Shown piece by piece: positions 1 through 8,430 of a stretch of DNA of 64,000 nucleotides. The DNA lies in contig CAKOVX010000005.1 of NCBI GenBank assembly GCA_934122155.1, positions 1 through 64,000 of the forward strand. Direction: 5' to 3'. How positions within the stretch are numbered: position 1 is the stretch's first letter; each line of letters opens with the position of its first letter. The notes beneath the pieces were generated by a model that was not told the origin of the DNA, did no database searches, and saw nothing but the letters and a program-made list of their open reading frames with translations. The translations under genes were made by a program, and so were the position numbers. This DNA comes from an uncultured Clostridia bacterium. Its GTDB lineage: Bacteria > Bacillota > Clostridia > TANB77 > CAG-508.

Positions 1-69
1 AATAAATACATATTAAAGTAAGCGATAACTTACTATTTTTCTAACTAATTACTAAATTGTAATTTGTAA

Positions 70-708
70 CTATAACAATTTCTTTAATTCTTCTTTTACA
101 TACTCTAAATTGCTGTTTGTTAGTAAAGGAATTAAATTATTTATTTCTTCTATACTTTTATCCCACCACTTTAATTTTTCCATAATATCAATTAGTTCTT
201 CATCAAATCTTTTTCTTAACGCTTTTGCAGGATTTCCTACAACTATTGTATATGGTTCAACATTACTTCCAACAACACTATTAGCACCAATTATTGCACC
301 ATCTCCAATATGAACTCCTGGAAGAATAGTTGCATTTTGTCCTATCCATACATCATTGCCAATGATAGTATCTCCCTTTATTGGTAAGTCATTTCGTGTT
401 GGTGGTGTTTGTTTCCATCCTTCTAAAGTATAAAACGGAAATGTCGAAACTGCATTCATTTGATGATTTGCTCCATTCATAACAAATTCAACACCTGAAG
501 CTATCTGACAAAACTTTCCTATAATTAACTTATCATTATTCCAGTCATAATGATGTGTTACATGACTTTCAAAATCAGAATCTGCAATATATGAAAAATC
601 TCCTACAATAATATTTTTATTCTTTATTGTTGGCTTTATATATATTTCTTTATCGTATCCTGCAATAGGATTTATTGTATTTGGATTAGGTATTTTTCCA
701 TCTTTCAT
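70..708 (-). CDS. Vat-family O-acetyltransferase (streptogramin A acetyltransferase-like)
   Basis: A 212-residue left-handed beta-helix acetyltransferase of the xenobiotic acetyltransferase (Vat/CatB) group. Hexapeptide repeats run through the middle, for example TIIGNDVWIGQNATILPGV near residues 115-133. The motif NGANHQM places a His at residue 82, the position of the catalytic His in Vat enzymes, and a NPAK motif follows near residue 159. Length matches Vat proteins (about 210). A GAGG ribosome site precedes the ATG. Family members acetylate streptogramin A or chloramphenicol from acetyl-CoA in the cytoplasm. The true substrate cannot be read from sequence, and other CatB-like enzymes act on sugars. 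Resistance is therefore an inference. Confidence 0.85.
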   Translation of the reverse strand: MKDGKIPNPNTINPIAGYDKEIYIKPTIKNKNIIVGDFSYIADSDFESHVTHHYDWNNDKLIIGKFCQIASGVEFVMNGANHQMNAVSTFPFYTLEGWKQTPPTRNDLPIKGDTIIGNDVWIGQNATILPGVHIGDGAIIGANSVVGSNVEPYTIVVGNPAKALRKRFDEELIDIMEKLKWWDKSIEEINNLIPLLTNSNLEYVKEELKKLL

Positions 709-765
709 ACTATCAACCTCACTTAAAAATTACTATTTCTTCTGATAAATTGTTATCTTTGTCAA

Positions 766-1221
766 TTATTTGATTTCAAACTTATATAAGCCTTCGCCTG
801 ATTTTAGCTTTTTTATAAAAACTACTCCAAATTTCTCATAATAATTTTTCAAATCTGTTTTTAAGTACAATGTTAAAAAGCCTCTGTCTTTTGCTTCTTT
901 TAATATTGCATCATTTAATATTCGTGAATATCCATGATTTCTATATTCTTTTTTTACATACATTGTAGCATACCAAGGAGTTAACTCTTTTTCTTCTTCA
1001 CAGTCTTCCGGGAATATTGATATAAAACCTACTAATTCAGCATTGTCCACTAAAATCAATTTGCAGAATGCTTTATTACTAAACATGCAACAAATCTTTT
1101 CTTTTTTCCTCTTAAGTCTTTCTTCTCTATTTTCTTCTTTGTTATCTGCCCATTCTTCATATTCTAATCTTACAACTTCGTCTAGATATTCCAATTTATC
1201 TTTTAAATTATATATGTCCAT
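766..1221 (-). CDS. GNAT family N-acetyltransferase
   Basis: A 151-residue protein with the GNAT fold core. VGFISIF is the beta-4 strand near residue 63, YATMYVKKEYRNHGYSRIL near residues 84-102 is motif A (acetyl-CoA pyrophosphate loop, here R-N-H-G-Y-S rather than the usual Q-x-x-G-x-G/A), and NYYEKFGVVFI is motif B near the C-terminus. A TAGGAG ribosome site lies upstream of the ATG. Acetyl acceptor unknown. It sits between the Vat-like gene and a fragment of another GNAT gene, in a run of short accessory genes. Confidence 0.8.
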   Translation of the reverse strand: MDIYNLKDKLEYLDEVVRLEYEEWADNKEENREERLKRKKEKICCMFSNKAFCKLILVDNAELVGFISIFPEDCEEEKELTPWYATMYVKKEYRNHGYSRILNDAILKEAKDRGFLTLYLKTDLKNYYEKFGVVFIKKLKSGEGLYKFEIK

Positions 1222-1232
1222 TTTTATAACTC

Positions 1233-1352
1233 CTATTTTACATTTTCTAATCTCATATACAAAATTGGATATGGATTTCCTTGCTCATCAAGTTCTGTTC
1301 TTTTATATGTTTTAAATCCTAAAAGATTTTCATATTTTACCTCTATTATTTG
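1233..1352 (-). pseudogene. C-terminal fragment of a GNAT acetyltransferase
   Basis: Reading the minus strand from about 1352 to the TAG at 1233-1235 gives a peptide containing ENLLGFKTYKRTELDEQG and then PYPILYMRLEN before the stop. This is the usual GNAT C-terminus (the GF-x-x-Y strand followed by the last beta strand). An in-frame stop lies immediately upstream and there is no start codon, so this is a remnant. It is not continuous with the intact GNAT gene next to it. Confidence 0.55.
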
Positions 1353-1570
1353 TTACATAATTCTAATACTTTTCTCATTGTATTTGCGGTTCTTATTGTT
1401 ATTTTATCACTAATACTTGTACTAGCAGTTTTTGGCCACCAGTTTGTTTTTCTATATTCTTTTAACTCATAAGACCAGAAAATAATATTGTTGTATTCCT
1501 GAACTTTTTCAAGATTTTCTTTTGGCTCTCCAATAGTATTATATACCTCTTCATATTTTGTTTTTACCAC
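1346..1570 (-). CDS. Small hypothetical protein
   Basis: A 74-residue reading frame starting at GTG with only a weak AAGAGA upstream. It is rich in charged and aromatic residues (WSYELKEYRKTNWWPK in the middle) and has no signal peptide or membrane segment. I do not recognise a family. It lies directly upstream of a decayed GNAT fragment, so it may itself be a remnant of a larger gene rather than a functional one. Confidence 0.35.
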   Translation of the reverse strand: MVKTKYEEVYNTIGEPKENLEKVQEYNNIIFWSYELKEYRKTNWWPKTASTSISDKITIRTANTMRKVLELCNK

Positions 1571-1625
1571 TTATATTTATTTCTCTTAATAATACAATAT
1601 ATTTCATACTTTTCTCACTTTCAAT

Positions 1626-1829
1626 TTATATTTTATTAAATATAACTGTTTTTTCCTTCATTGATATTTTACCAACTTCATAACCATAATCTTTTAATTC
1701 TTTTTTGTAACTTAAAAATGAATGATCTATTTCAAATCCAAGAATATTTCTTATTTCTTCATAAGTTAGTTTATAGCTTTCCTTTTTATTTTCTTTTAGA
1801 TAGTTCCATAATGGTTCATATTTACTCAT
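1626..1829 (-). CDS. Small conserved protein, DUF7662-like
   Basis: A 67-residue protein with a good GAGGTG ribosome site. It begins MSKYEPLWNYLKEN and continues with LTYEEIRNILGFEIDHSFL. That pattern (S-K-Y-x-P-L, then L-T-F/Y-x-E-I-x-x-I-L-G-F) resembles the small DUF7662-type proteins found near defence or modification genes. The C-terminal half (YKKELKDYGYEVGKI) differs from the typical family end. Function unknown. The gene is followed on the same strand by other short accessory genes. Confidence 0.55.
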   Translation of the reverse strand: MSKYEPLWNYLKENKKESYKLTYEEIRNILGFEIDHSFLSYKKELKDYGYEVGKISMKEKTVIFNKI

Positions 1830-1867
1830 ATTTCACCTCACAAATTTTCTAGTTATTATTATATAAC

Positions 1868-1906
1868 AAAAAGGCAGATACTTTCAACTAAATATCCGCC
1901 TCTTTT
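1868..1906 (-). terminator. Rho-independent terminator of the RhuM-Fic gene
   Basis: AGGCAGATA at 1872-1880 pairs with TATCCGCCT at 1893-1901 with one mismatch. In minus-strand RNA the stem is followed by a run of U. It lies about 10 bases after the stop of the gene that ends at 1916. Confidence 0.7.
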
Positions 1907-1915
1907 CCAAAGATC

Positions 1916-2860
1916 TTAATTATTCAAGAAATTCATTACTAAATCTATAATAACATCTTTTTCTTTTGGATTTGATTCTGCAATTAATAAAGTTAATGCC
2001 GCTAATGTATTGTTGTCTATTGTTTGTTCTCCATTTTTGTATAGTATTCCATAAAAGTTTAAAAAGTATATAAACAATGTAGCTGCAATTCTTTTGTTTC
2101 CATCTGCAAATACATGATTTTTCACTATTAGATATAAAAAGTTTGCTCCCTTTTCTTCAACACTTTTATATATTTCTTTTCCAGCAAAACTTTGATAAAT
2201 ATTTCCTATAATCGATTCTAACCCTCTATCTCTTTCTACTGCAAATAGTGTACTTTCTTCATTAAATCTTAGTTTGTTTATTATCTCAATACAATTTTTA
2301 TATTCAATTTTTCTTTCATCTACACTTCCATCTATTTTCTTTAAGGTTTTATGATCATAATCATCAAGTAAGTCTAGTGCTTTTGAATATTCGCCAATTA
2401 CTTTTAAAATTTCTTTTGCATCATTTCCTTCTAATCGTTCATCCATACGATTTGCTATATCTATTAATTTAATTGTCTTTTCTAAATATTCTAATCTTTT
2501 TTTATTTACTGCATAACCTTTTAGCATGTAATCTTTTAGTATTTGTGTAGCCCATTTTCTGAATAAAATACCATTTTGTGATTTTACACGATAACCAATT
2601 GAAATAATCATATCTAAATTATAATAGTTAGTTGGTTTATCAGAAAATTCGGAATTTCCGAATTTAGTCATTGTTTCTTCTTCAACCAGTTCACCTTCTT
2701 TATATATGTTTTTTATATGCTCATTAATTGTTGATTTAGCTTTATCAAATAACTTTGACATTTGCTCTTGAGTGAGCCATACCGTTTCGTCTTTTAAGTT
2801 AACCTCTAACTTAACTCCTTGATTTTCAAATAAAATAATTTCATTCTTCTTTTCTTCCAT
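1916..2860 (-). CDS. RhuM-family protein with C-terminal Fic/Doc domain
   Basis: A 314-residue two-domain protein. Residues about 5-120 are the RhuM (virulence) domain: VWLTQEQMSKLFDKAKSTI looks like a helix-turn-helix, followed by YYNLDMIISIGYRVKS. Residues about 180-300 are a Fic/Doc-type domain with HVFADGNKR at 249-257, matching the HxFx(D/E)GNxR active site of AMP- or phospho-transferring Fic proteins. Fic/Doc enzymes modify proteins (Doc phosphorylates EF-Tu). RhuM-Doc fusions are common in gut bacteria, often in accessory regions. An AAGGAAG ribosome site precedes the ATG. There is no obvious separate antitoxin next to it; the N-terminal domain might do that job. Confidence 0.85.
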   Translation of the reverse strand: MEEKKNEIILFENQGVKLEVNLKDETVWLTQEQMSKLFDKAKSTINEHIKNIYKEGELVEEETMTKFGNSEFSDKPTNYYNLDMIISIGYRVKSQNGILFRKWATQILKDYMLKGYAVNKKRLEYLEKTIKLIDIANRMDERLEGNDAKEILKVIGEYSKALDLLDDYDHKTLKKIDGSVDERKIEYKNCIEIINKLRFNEESTLFAVERDRGLESIIGNIYQSFAGKEIYKSVEEKGANFLYLIVKNHVFADGNKRIAATLFIYFLNFYGILYKNGEQTIDNNTLAALTLLIAESNPKEKDVIIDLVMNFLNN

Positions 2861-3014
2861 AGAAACACTTCCTTTTTACAAATTTAGTATAGCTACGTAT
2901 ATTATTATATATAATTTTTATCTATTGTTATAAAACTATTGTTTGTATTATATTATAGATTAACTAATATGTCAATATTTATTTTAAGATTTTGTAAAAA
3001 TTTTTGAAAGCAAT

Positions 3015-3046
3015 ATAGCAGATAATTTTAAATAATTATCTGCTAT
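3015..3046. terminator. 13-bp perfect hairpin, probable terminator
   Basis: ATAGCAGATAATT at 3015-3027 pairs perfectly with 3034-3046 around a 6-nt loop. It lies about 100 bases after the sigma-linked gene and before the RhuM promoter region. The flanking T-run is short, so strand assignment is uncertain. Confidence 0.5.
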
Positions 3047-3143
3047 TCTAATGAAATTATATTTTTATAATTTATATTATACTTTTCATCTTCTATTTCC
3101 GCTTCTAAAATAGATAAATTCACGACTTACTTATCGTAGAGTA

Positions 3144-3833
3144 TTAGACCTTTTCATATAGCACATAATCATTATTATAATTAAGCACTATTTCATTGTC
3201 TCCACCTGGATAAACTCCTGCATTTAATAATTCTTTTGAGTTTGTTTCTCCATCTACTTTTGGTACATAGTCGGAATCAATTAATTGGTCAATAGTTCCT
3301 ATTTGAGCTTCTCCACCAATATAATCAATTATTTTATTTGATTTAGTATATAATGCTCCATTAAATTTTACTAATGGTTCTTCTGCATATTTACATTCTT
3401 TAAAATCTGCTACCTTTTCATATTCACCATATTTTTTGTCATCCAAAAGTTCTATTTTTTCTATTTCTTGTAATGGTGTTGGCACTATATCTAGTATAAT
3501 TTCATCTGTAATTGTTATTGCAATATTATTTTTTGCTCCTAAAGCAGATACAGGTATTTTCACATCCATCCATATAATATCAGTATTTTCTTTTACAGAA
3601 AAATTGTATTTTCCTCTCCAGTTTATGTTATTTACATCAAGACCTGTTGCACTTATATGTATTATTCCATTATCTTCCCTTATATTGTCAATTTTTGCAT
3701 AGAATGTTGTTCCTTCTGCTTTACGTATTAATAAATCCGTTTTTGCTTTATTATATTGTCCTACTAATAAACCAATGACAAAGCTTATACAAACTGCAAG
3801 TATCACTCCTATTATAATAAATGTTTTTTTCAT
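3144..3833 (-). CDS. Membrane-anchored extracytoplasmic protein, partner of the upstream sigma factor gene
   Basis: About 229 residues from the ATG at 3833, which has GGTG six bases upstream; an upstream GTG at 3842 overlaps that site and is less likely. Residues 1-25 form one membrane helix (TFIIIGVILAVCISFVIGLL), and the rest is predicted outside. The C-terminal part (LVKFNGALYTKSNKIIDYIG, then IGTIDQLID, then PKVDGETNSKELLNAG) looks like a small conserved extracellular domain of Firmicutes. It follows the sigma factor gene by 24 bases, so the pair is probably one operon. A role in sensing or regulating the sigma factor is an inference from position only. Confidence 0.55.
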   Translation of the reverse strand: MKKTFIIIGVILAVCISFVIGLLVGQYNKAKTDLLIRKAEGTTFYAKIDNIREDNGIIHISATGLDVNNINWRGKYNFSVKENTDIIWMDVKIPVSALGAKNNIAITITDEIILDIVPTPLQEIEKIELLDDKKYGEYEKVADFKECKYAEEPLVKFNGALYTKSNKIIDYIGGEAQIGTIDQLIDSDYVPKVDGETNSKELLNAGVYPGGDNEIVLNYNNDYVLYEKV

Positions 3834-3857
3834 ATTTATCACCTTTTAACCTTTCTA

Positions 3858-4700
3858 TTATTTAGACTTCTTTTTTCTTGCTTTTTGTTGGTGATTTTTA
3901 TAAATAATTCCAAAAATTATAGTTAATACTAAAAATAATCCTGAAACTCCTAGAATTCCTATATCATAGTGGTCCAATTGAATTTTTGTATTTTCTTTAA
4001 TCACTGTTGTTTCAGTTGTATCATTTTTCTTAGTTTCGTCATACACAGTATCACTCGTTATTTCGTTATTCTCAGTCACTTCATTTTTTATAGTAGTTTG
4101 TGGTATATTCTCTTTCTTTTTTAGTATTCTACTTGCAAATATAGTAACAGATATAATAAACATAGATAAATTGCTTAATAATATTTTTAAAGAATGAACT
4201 GCTTTATAATATCTCCATTGTATTGTTCCTATTGGTTCTCCTAGTATTTGCGATATTTGCCTAAATGATAGATTAGATATAATTCTTAGTGATACTATTT
4301 CTTGTTCTCTTTTATCTAGTGCTGATATTATATTATTATATGATTGTTCGTCTTCTACATTAAATATATTGTCACATTCATCATTTATATAATAAATTTC
4401 GTCTATATTGATTGTATTTTTTTGTTTCTTTAGGAATGTTATTGCTTCATTTTTAGTTACAGCATATAGCCAACTTGCTTCATTTTTGTCTGGTAAAATT
4501 TCTTTATTAACTTTCCATATCTTTAAAAATACTATTTGTTTAATGTCTTCACTATTCTCTTTATTTTTTAATATCGAAAATGCTATTTTATACACTAAAT
4601 TGCCACATTTATTATATAATTCATTAAATACATCTTCTTGCTTGTTTGTTTTTAACTCTGCAAAAAGTTTATGTAATTCTTGTTTATTTATAGATTTCAT
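3858..4700 (-). CDS. Sigma-70 family (ECF-like) RNA polymerase sigma factor with C-terminal membrane extension
   Basis: A 280-residue protein. Region 2 is at about residues 24-92 (ELYNKCGNLVYKIAFSILKN, EDIKQIVFLKIWK) and region 4 at about 125-172 (LDKREQEIVSLRIISNLSFRQISQILG, then GTIQWRYYKAVHSLK). Ordinary ECF sigma factors end there. This one continues with a hydrophobic segment at about 173-192, a Thr/Glu/Asn-rich linker to about 243, a second hydrophobic segment at about 246-267 and a basic tail. The C-terminal half therefore looks like two membrane helices, which would tether the factor to the membrane. An AGAGG site precedes the ATG. A membrane-anchored protein gene follows and is probably co-transcribed. 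Confidence 0.8.
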   Translation of the reverse strand: MKSINKQELHKLFAELKTNKQEDVFNELYNKCGNLVYKIAFSILKNKENSEDIKQIVFLKIWKVNKEILPDKNEASWLYAVTKNEAITFLKKQKNTINIDEIYYINDECDNIFNVEDEQSYNNIISALDKREQEIVSLRIISNLSFRQISQILGEPIGTIQWRYYKAVHSLKILLSNLSMFIISVTIFASRILKKKENIPQTTIKNEVTENNEITSDTVYDETKKNDTTETTVIKENTKIQLDHYDIGILGVSGLFLVLTIIFGIIYKNHQQKARKKKSK

Positions 4701-4727
4701 AATATTTACCTCTATTATTAAGTATTC

Positions 4728-5504
4728 TTATCCTAGTGCCACATCTAAAATCATCATTATTACAAATCCAAGAGCAACTCCTATTGTTCCTATATTTGAA
4801 TGTTCACCATTTTGAGATTCTGGTATTAGTTCTTCAACAACCACATAAATCATAGCTCCTGCTGCAAATGATAATAAATATGGTAATATTGGTACTACTG
4901 TGCTTGTAAGTAGTATTGTAATAATTGCTCCTATTGGTTCTACTATTCCTGAAAGCGTTCCATATAAAAATGCTTTTGATTTTGATATTCCTTTGCTTTT
5001 TAATGGCATTGATATAATTGCTCCTTCAGGAAAATTTTGTATTGCAATTCCTATTGCTAATGCAAATGCTCCTGCTATTGTTATTCCTGTATTTCCAATA
5101 AGTGCACCAGCAAATGTAACACCTACTGCCATTCCTTCAGGAATATTGTGAAGTGTAACTGCAAATACCATCATTGTTGTTTTCTTTAGTTTTGCTTTTA
5201 TTCCTTCTGGTTTATCATTATTTAAGTGTAAATGAGGAATTACACTATCAAGTACAAGTAAAAAAGCTATTCCTAGTATAAATCCAACTGCCGCTGGAAT
5301 CCATGCTACTTTTCCTTGTTCACTTGCCATATCAATTGATGGTATAATTAAAGACCAGATTGAAGCTGCAATCATTACTCCTGATGCAAAACCTAATAGT
5401 AATTTTTCAACTTTTGAGTTCATCTTGTTTTTCATCAAAAATACCATTGCTGAGCCAAGTGTTGTGCCTAAAAAAGGTATTGCTAAACCTGTTACTAAAT
5501 TCAT
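4728..5504 (-). CDS. ZIP family metal transporter
   Basis: A 258-residue integral membrane protein with about eight hydrophobic segments. The ZIP signature HNIPEGMAVG lies near residue 119 in TM4 and a second metal-site motif, NFPEGAIISMPL, lies near residue 157 in TM5. These are the conserved H-x-x-P-E-G pair of the GufA/ZupT type. It imports Zn2+ or another divalent cation across the cytoplasmic membrane. The family usual length is 240-270. An AAGGAGGAG ribosome site precedes the ATG. A paralogue lies at 14977-15783. Confidence 0.9.
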   Translation of the reverse strand: MNLVTGLAIPFLGTTLGSAMVFLMKNKMNSKVEKLLLGFASGVMIAASIWSLIIPSIDMASEQGKVAWIPAAVGFILGIAFLLVLDSVIPHLHLNNDKPEGIKAKLKKTTMMVFAVTLHNIPEGMAVGVTFAGALIGNTGITIAGAFALAIGIAIQNFPEGAIISMPLKSKGISKSKAFLYGTLSGIVEPIGAIITILLTSTVVPILPYLLSFAAGAMIYVVVEELIPESQNGEHSNIGTIGVALGFVIMMILDVALG

Positions 5505-5516
5505 AAAATCTCCTCC

Positions 5517-6167
5517 TTATTTATTTGTTTCTATAATAAATTTTAAATCTTCTATAGCCTTATCTATATTCATCATTCCATTTCCTATAGGATAATAAAC
5601 TGGATATATTTTATAATTTTTCTTACCTATTTTCTTAGAAAAGCTTTGTTTTCTGCATTGTGATACAGATATACTTTTGTCTAAAACTATGGAACTGACT
5701 TGATTTCCAAGTGTTATAATTATTTTGGGGTTAATAATTTCTATCTCTTTGCAAAGTAAATCTAGATACTGACTATAAACTGAATTAGGCAGTACTCTTG
5801 CATCTGTTTGAGTACATTTTCCTAAATTAGTAATGAAATATTTGTGTTTTTCTACATTTGAATATACAATATCAGCAAAATCTTCATCCCATTCTTGTGG
5901 TTTTTTTGAAATAATTTCTTGATATATTTCTTCATCTAATAATCCAATTTTATAAAATAACTTCCATATATTTTTTGTACCTATCCAAGGTGATCTTCTC
6001 CCTTTCCATTCTGGACATGAAGCAATATTTCTACCTGTTGGATTCATAAAAACAAAGCAAATATTTGGATTTTTAGTACACCCTCCATTATATATAGACA
6101 TTAGTTCTTTTGCTCCATATATTTTTTGTAACTTATCATATTCTACATTTAATTCTTCTATTTTCAT
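5517..6167 (-). CDS. Uracil-DNA glycosylase family protein
   Basis: A 216-residue protein of the UDG-like superfamily. FVFMNPTGRN near residues 38-47 matches the first active-site motif (N-P-x-x-x). PKIIITLGNQV near residue 147 is the central beta strand, and YPVYYPIGNGMMN near residue 188 is in the place of the family's last motif (HPS/HP region) but with Tyr-Pro-Ile-Gly instead. The enzyme class removes uracil or other damaged bases from DNA, but divergent members lack activity. It follows the ZIP gene's start by 12 bases on the same strand, with an AAGGAAG ribosome site. Confidence 0.7.
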   Translation of the reverse strand: MKIEELNVEYDKLQKIYGAKELMSIYNGGCTKNPNICFVFMNPTGRNIASCPEWKGRRSPWIGTKNIWKLFYKIGLLDEEIYQEIISKKPQEWDEDFADIVYSNVEKHKYFITNLGKCTQTDARVLPNSVYSQYLDLLCKEIEIINPKIIITLGNQVSSIVLDKSISVSQCRKQSFSKKIGKKNYKIYPVYYPIGNGMMNIDKAIEDLKFIIETNK

Positions 6168-6207
6168 ATTTCTTCCTTGTAATTATTATTTGTTTTTCTT
6201 ATATCAC

Positions 6208-6238
6208 AAAAGCAAGTAATTTTCAATTACTTGCTTTT
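6208..6238 (-). terminator. Terminator of the MATE-kinase gene
   Basis: Perfect 14-bp stem, 6208-6221 with 6225-6238, and a 3-nt loop. It lies just after the stop at 6242, and the minus-strand RNA continues into U-rich sequence. Confidence 0.8.
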
Positions 6239-6241
6239 AAT

Positions 6242-8209
6242 TTAAATTGATTTAATTATTTCTACAATATTATCTGCGGTCTTCTCGACACCATATTTGT
6301 CAACATTAAATGCAAAATCATAATTGTCGAAATTTTTCCATTCTCTATCAGTATAAAATTTATAGTGTTTTGCTCTATCTTTATTTATTTTTTCAATTTC
6401 TTTTAATGCATTTTTTTCGTCTAATCCATAATATTTAATAGCTCTATTTTCTTTTGATTTTGAATCACTATATAGAAATATTTTTACACTGTCCTTATTA
6501 TCTTTTAATATATAGTCTGCACATCTTCCTACTATAACACATGAGTTTTTGGCTAAGTTATTTATTACTTCTTTTTCTGCAATAAATAATCTGTCATCAT
6601 TATTGTTAATATATGTAGCCGACTTTTTCTTTTGGTCTATTTCTTCAATATATTGTTCTGAAAGTCCGGATTCTTTTGCAGATAAAGATATTAATTCCTT
6701 ATCATAGAATGGAATACCTAATTTTTTAGAAACTAGTTTTCCAACAAACCTTCCTCCTGAGCCGTATTCTCTAGATATTGTAATAACTATATGTTTACCT
6801 TTATATGATGTGTTTTGTTCTTGATTTTCTTCTACTTTTTCTTGTTTTGCTCCAAGCTTTTTATACTCTGATTTTAATATAAATATAGTTGATATAAAGC
6901 ATAAGACATCTGATATACATCCTGCATATAAAACTCCATATATTCCTTTATTAAATGCAAATGCTAATATTAGAGATATTGGTATTAGCAATATTATTTG
7001 TCTTATAAAGCTTACTGCAGTTGCTTTCCATACATGTCCTACAGATTGAATTACAATACTTGTTGTCATTTCTAAAGCATTTAATGCCATTACTAATAAA
7101 AAACTATGACACATAAGTGTAGCAAATTCCATAAATAAATCATAAGATTCATCACTACTTGATATGAATATACCGGCTATTTGTTTAGAAAATAATACAA
7201 AGATTATATTGAATATTATTCCTATAATAAAGTTAACAATTAATACCTTTTTTATTGTTTCTTTTACTCTTAATTCGTTTCCAGCACCATAGTTAAATCC
7301 AATAATTGGTTGTGATCCTATTGATATTCCTAAAACTGTTGAAATATATAGGCTGTTTATTTTTGATATTACACCATATACAGATAATGGAATATCTGCT
7401 CCAAATTTTGTGTTTGCACCTAATTTAGTCATTATATTATTCATAAATATAAATAATATTAAAATAGTTGCTTGTGTTATAAATGAAGATAAACCTAATG
7501 ATAATATTCTAAATATATTTTTATCTAGTTTAAAATCATCTTTAGTTAATTTTACAGATTTTATTTTTCCAATATATATAATTGCTATTAAGAATGATAC
7601 TGCTTGTCCTATAACTGTTGCAATTGCTCCACCTTTTACTCCCATATTAAATCCCAAAATAAATATTGGATCTAATATTATATTTATAACTGCTCCTATT
7701 ACTAACATTATCATTGAATATTTGGGTGATCCATCAGCTCTTATAATATTTGAAAGTGCTGAATATATTAGCATAAATGGAGCTCCTAGTATGATTATTT
7801 TTCCGTAATCAATAGCATAATTATATACACTATCTGTACAGCCAAATATGTATACTAATTGAGGTAAAAATATATAAGCAACTACACTAATTAATACAGA
7901 TACTATTACTGACATACTTATTGCTTGCCCTATACTTTTAGCTGCTGATTTTTTATCATTTTCACCTAATTTTAATGATAAATTTGCCGCTGCTCCATTT
8001 CCTATTAAACCTGCTAATGCATTAAAGATTATAACTAATGGAAATATAACATTTGTTGCAGCATTTCCAAGTGTTCCTACTCCTTTTCCAATGAATATTT
8101 GGTCAACAATATTGTAAACTGAATTTATTAACATACTTATTACACAAGGTATAGCAAAAGCTAATAAAAGTTTACTGATTTTCTCTTTTCCTAAATCTAA
8201 CTCTTTCAT
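6242..8209 (-). CDS. MATE efflux transporter fused to a cytidylate-kinase-like domain
   Basis: A 655-residue fusion. Residues 1-450 are a MATE transporter with 12 hydrophobic segments; VYNIVDQIFIG near residues 31-41 and IIRADGSPKYSM near 155-166 are typical MATE motifs. Residues 451-470 are a Glu/Gln-rich linker. Residues 471-655 are a cytidylate-kinase-like P-loop domain starting IVITISREYGSGGR, with IPFYDKELI and VIVGRCADYIL further on. MATE proteins export drugs or organic cations using Na+ or H+. The soluble kinase-like domain would face the cytoplasm, and its substrate is unknown. The ATG has a strong AAGGAGAG site. No stop or frameshift separates the domains, so the fusion is real in this sequence. 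Confidence 0.85.
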   Translation of the reverse strand: MKELDLGKEKISKLLLAFAIPCVISMLINSVYNIVDQIFIGKGVGTLGNAATNVIFPLVIIFNALAGLIGNGAAANLSLKLGENDKKSAAKSIGQAISMSVIVSVLISVVAYIFLPQLVYIFGCTDSVYNYAIDYGKIIILGAPFMLIYSALSNIIRADGSPKYSMIMLVIGAVINIILDPIFILGFNMGVKGGAIATVIGQAVSFLIAIIYIGKIKSVKLTKDDFKLDKNIFRILSLGLSSFITQATILILFIFMNNIMTKLGANTKFGADIPLSVYGVISKINSLYISTVLGISIGSQPIIGFNYGAGNELRVKETIKKVLIVNFIIGIIFNIIFVLFSKQIAGIFISSSDESYDLFMEFATLMCHSFLLVMALNALEMTTSIVIQSVGHVWKATAVSFIRQIILLIPISLILAFAFNKGIYGVLYAGCISDVLCFISTIFILKSEYKKLGAKQEKVEENQEQNTSYKGKHIVITISREYGSGGRFVGKLVSKKLGIPFYDKELISLSAKESGLSEQYIEEIDQKKKSATYINNNDDRLFIAEKEVINNLAKNSCVIVGRCADYILKDNKDSVKIFLYSDSKSKENRAIKYYGLDEKNALKEIEKINKDRAKHYKFYTDREWKNFDNYDFAFNVDKYGVEKTADNIVEIIKSI

Positions 8210-8295
8210 AATTCTCTCCTTCTTAATTTTTTGCGAACCTATAAATTATATCACAAAAAAAATTTTTGTGTAAGTTTTTATTCTTAAAAAGTCGA

Positions 8296-8325
8296 AAAAA
8301 ACGAATAACCAAGTATTCGTTTTTT
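8296..8325. terminator. Bidirectional A/T-flanked terminator
   Basis: ACGAATA at 8301-8307 pairs with TATTCGT at 8314-8320, with A6 before and T5 after. It works in either direction and closes the Nudix transcript on the minus strand. Confidence 0.75.
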
Positions 8326-8375
8326 AACTTTATTATCATTTAAACGTTACCCCTACTTCATTCAATGATATTCTT

Positions 8376-8430
8376 TTATAGTTGCTCAATCCATACTTCT
8401 ATCTCTTTTTCAGGTGTAACAAAACTTAAT
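8376..8430 (-). pseudogene. C-terminal peptide remnant of an unidentified gene
   Basis: Directly after the Nudix stop, in another frame, the minus strand encodes SFVTPEKEIEVWIEQL followed by TAA at 8376-8378. The peptide looks like a natural protein C-terminus, not random AT-rich translation, but has no start of its own. It may be the end of a gene whose body was lost, possibly the one whose start remains at 8853-8924. Confidence 0.3.
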
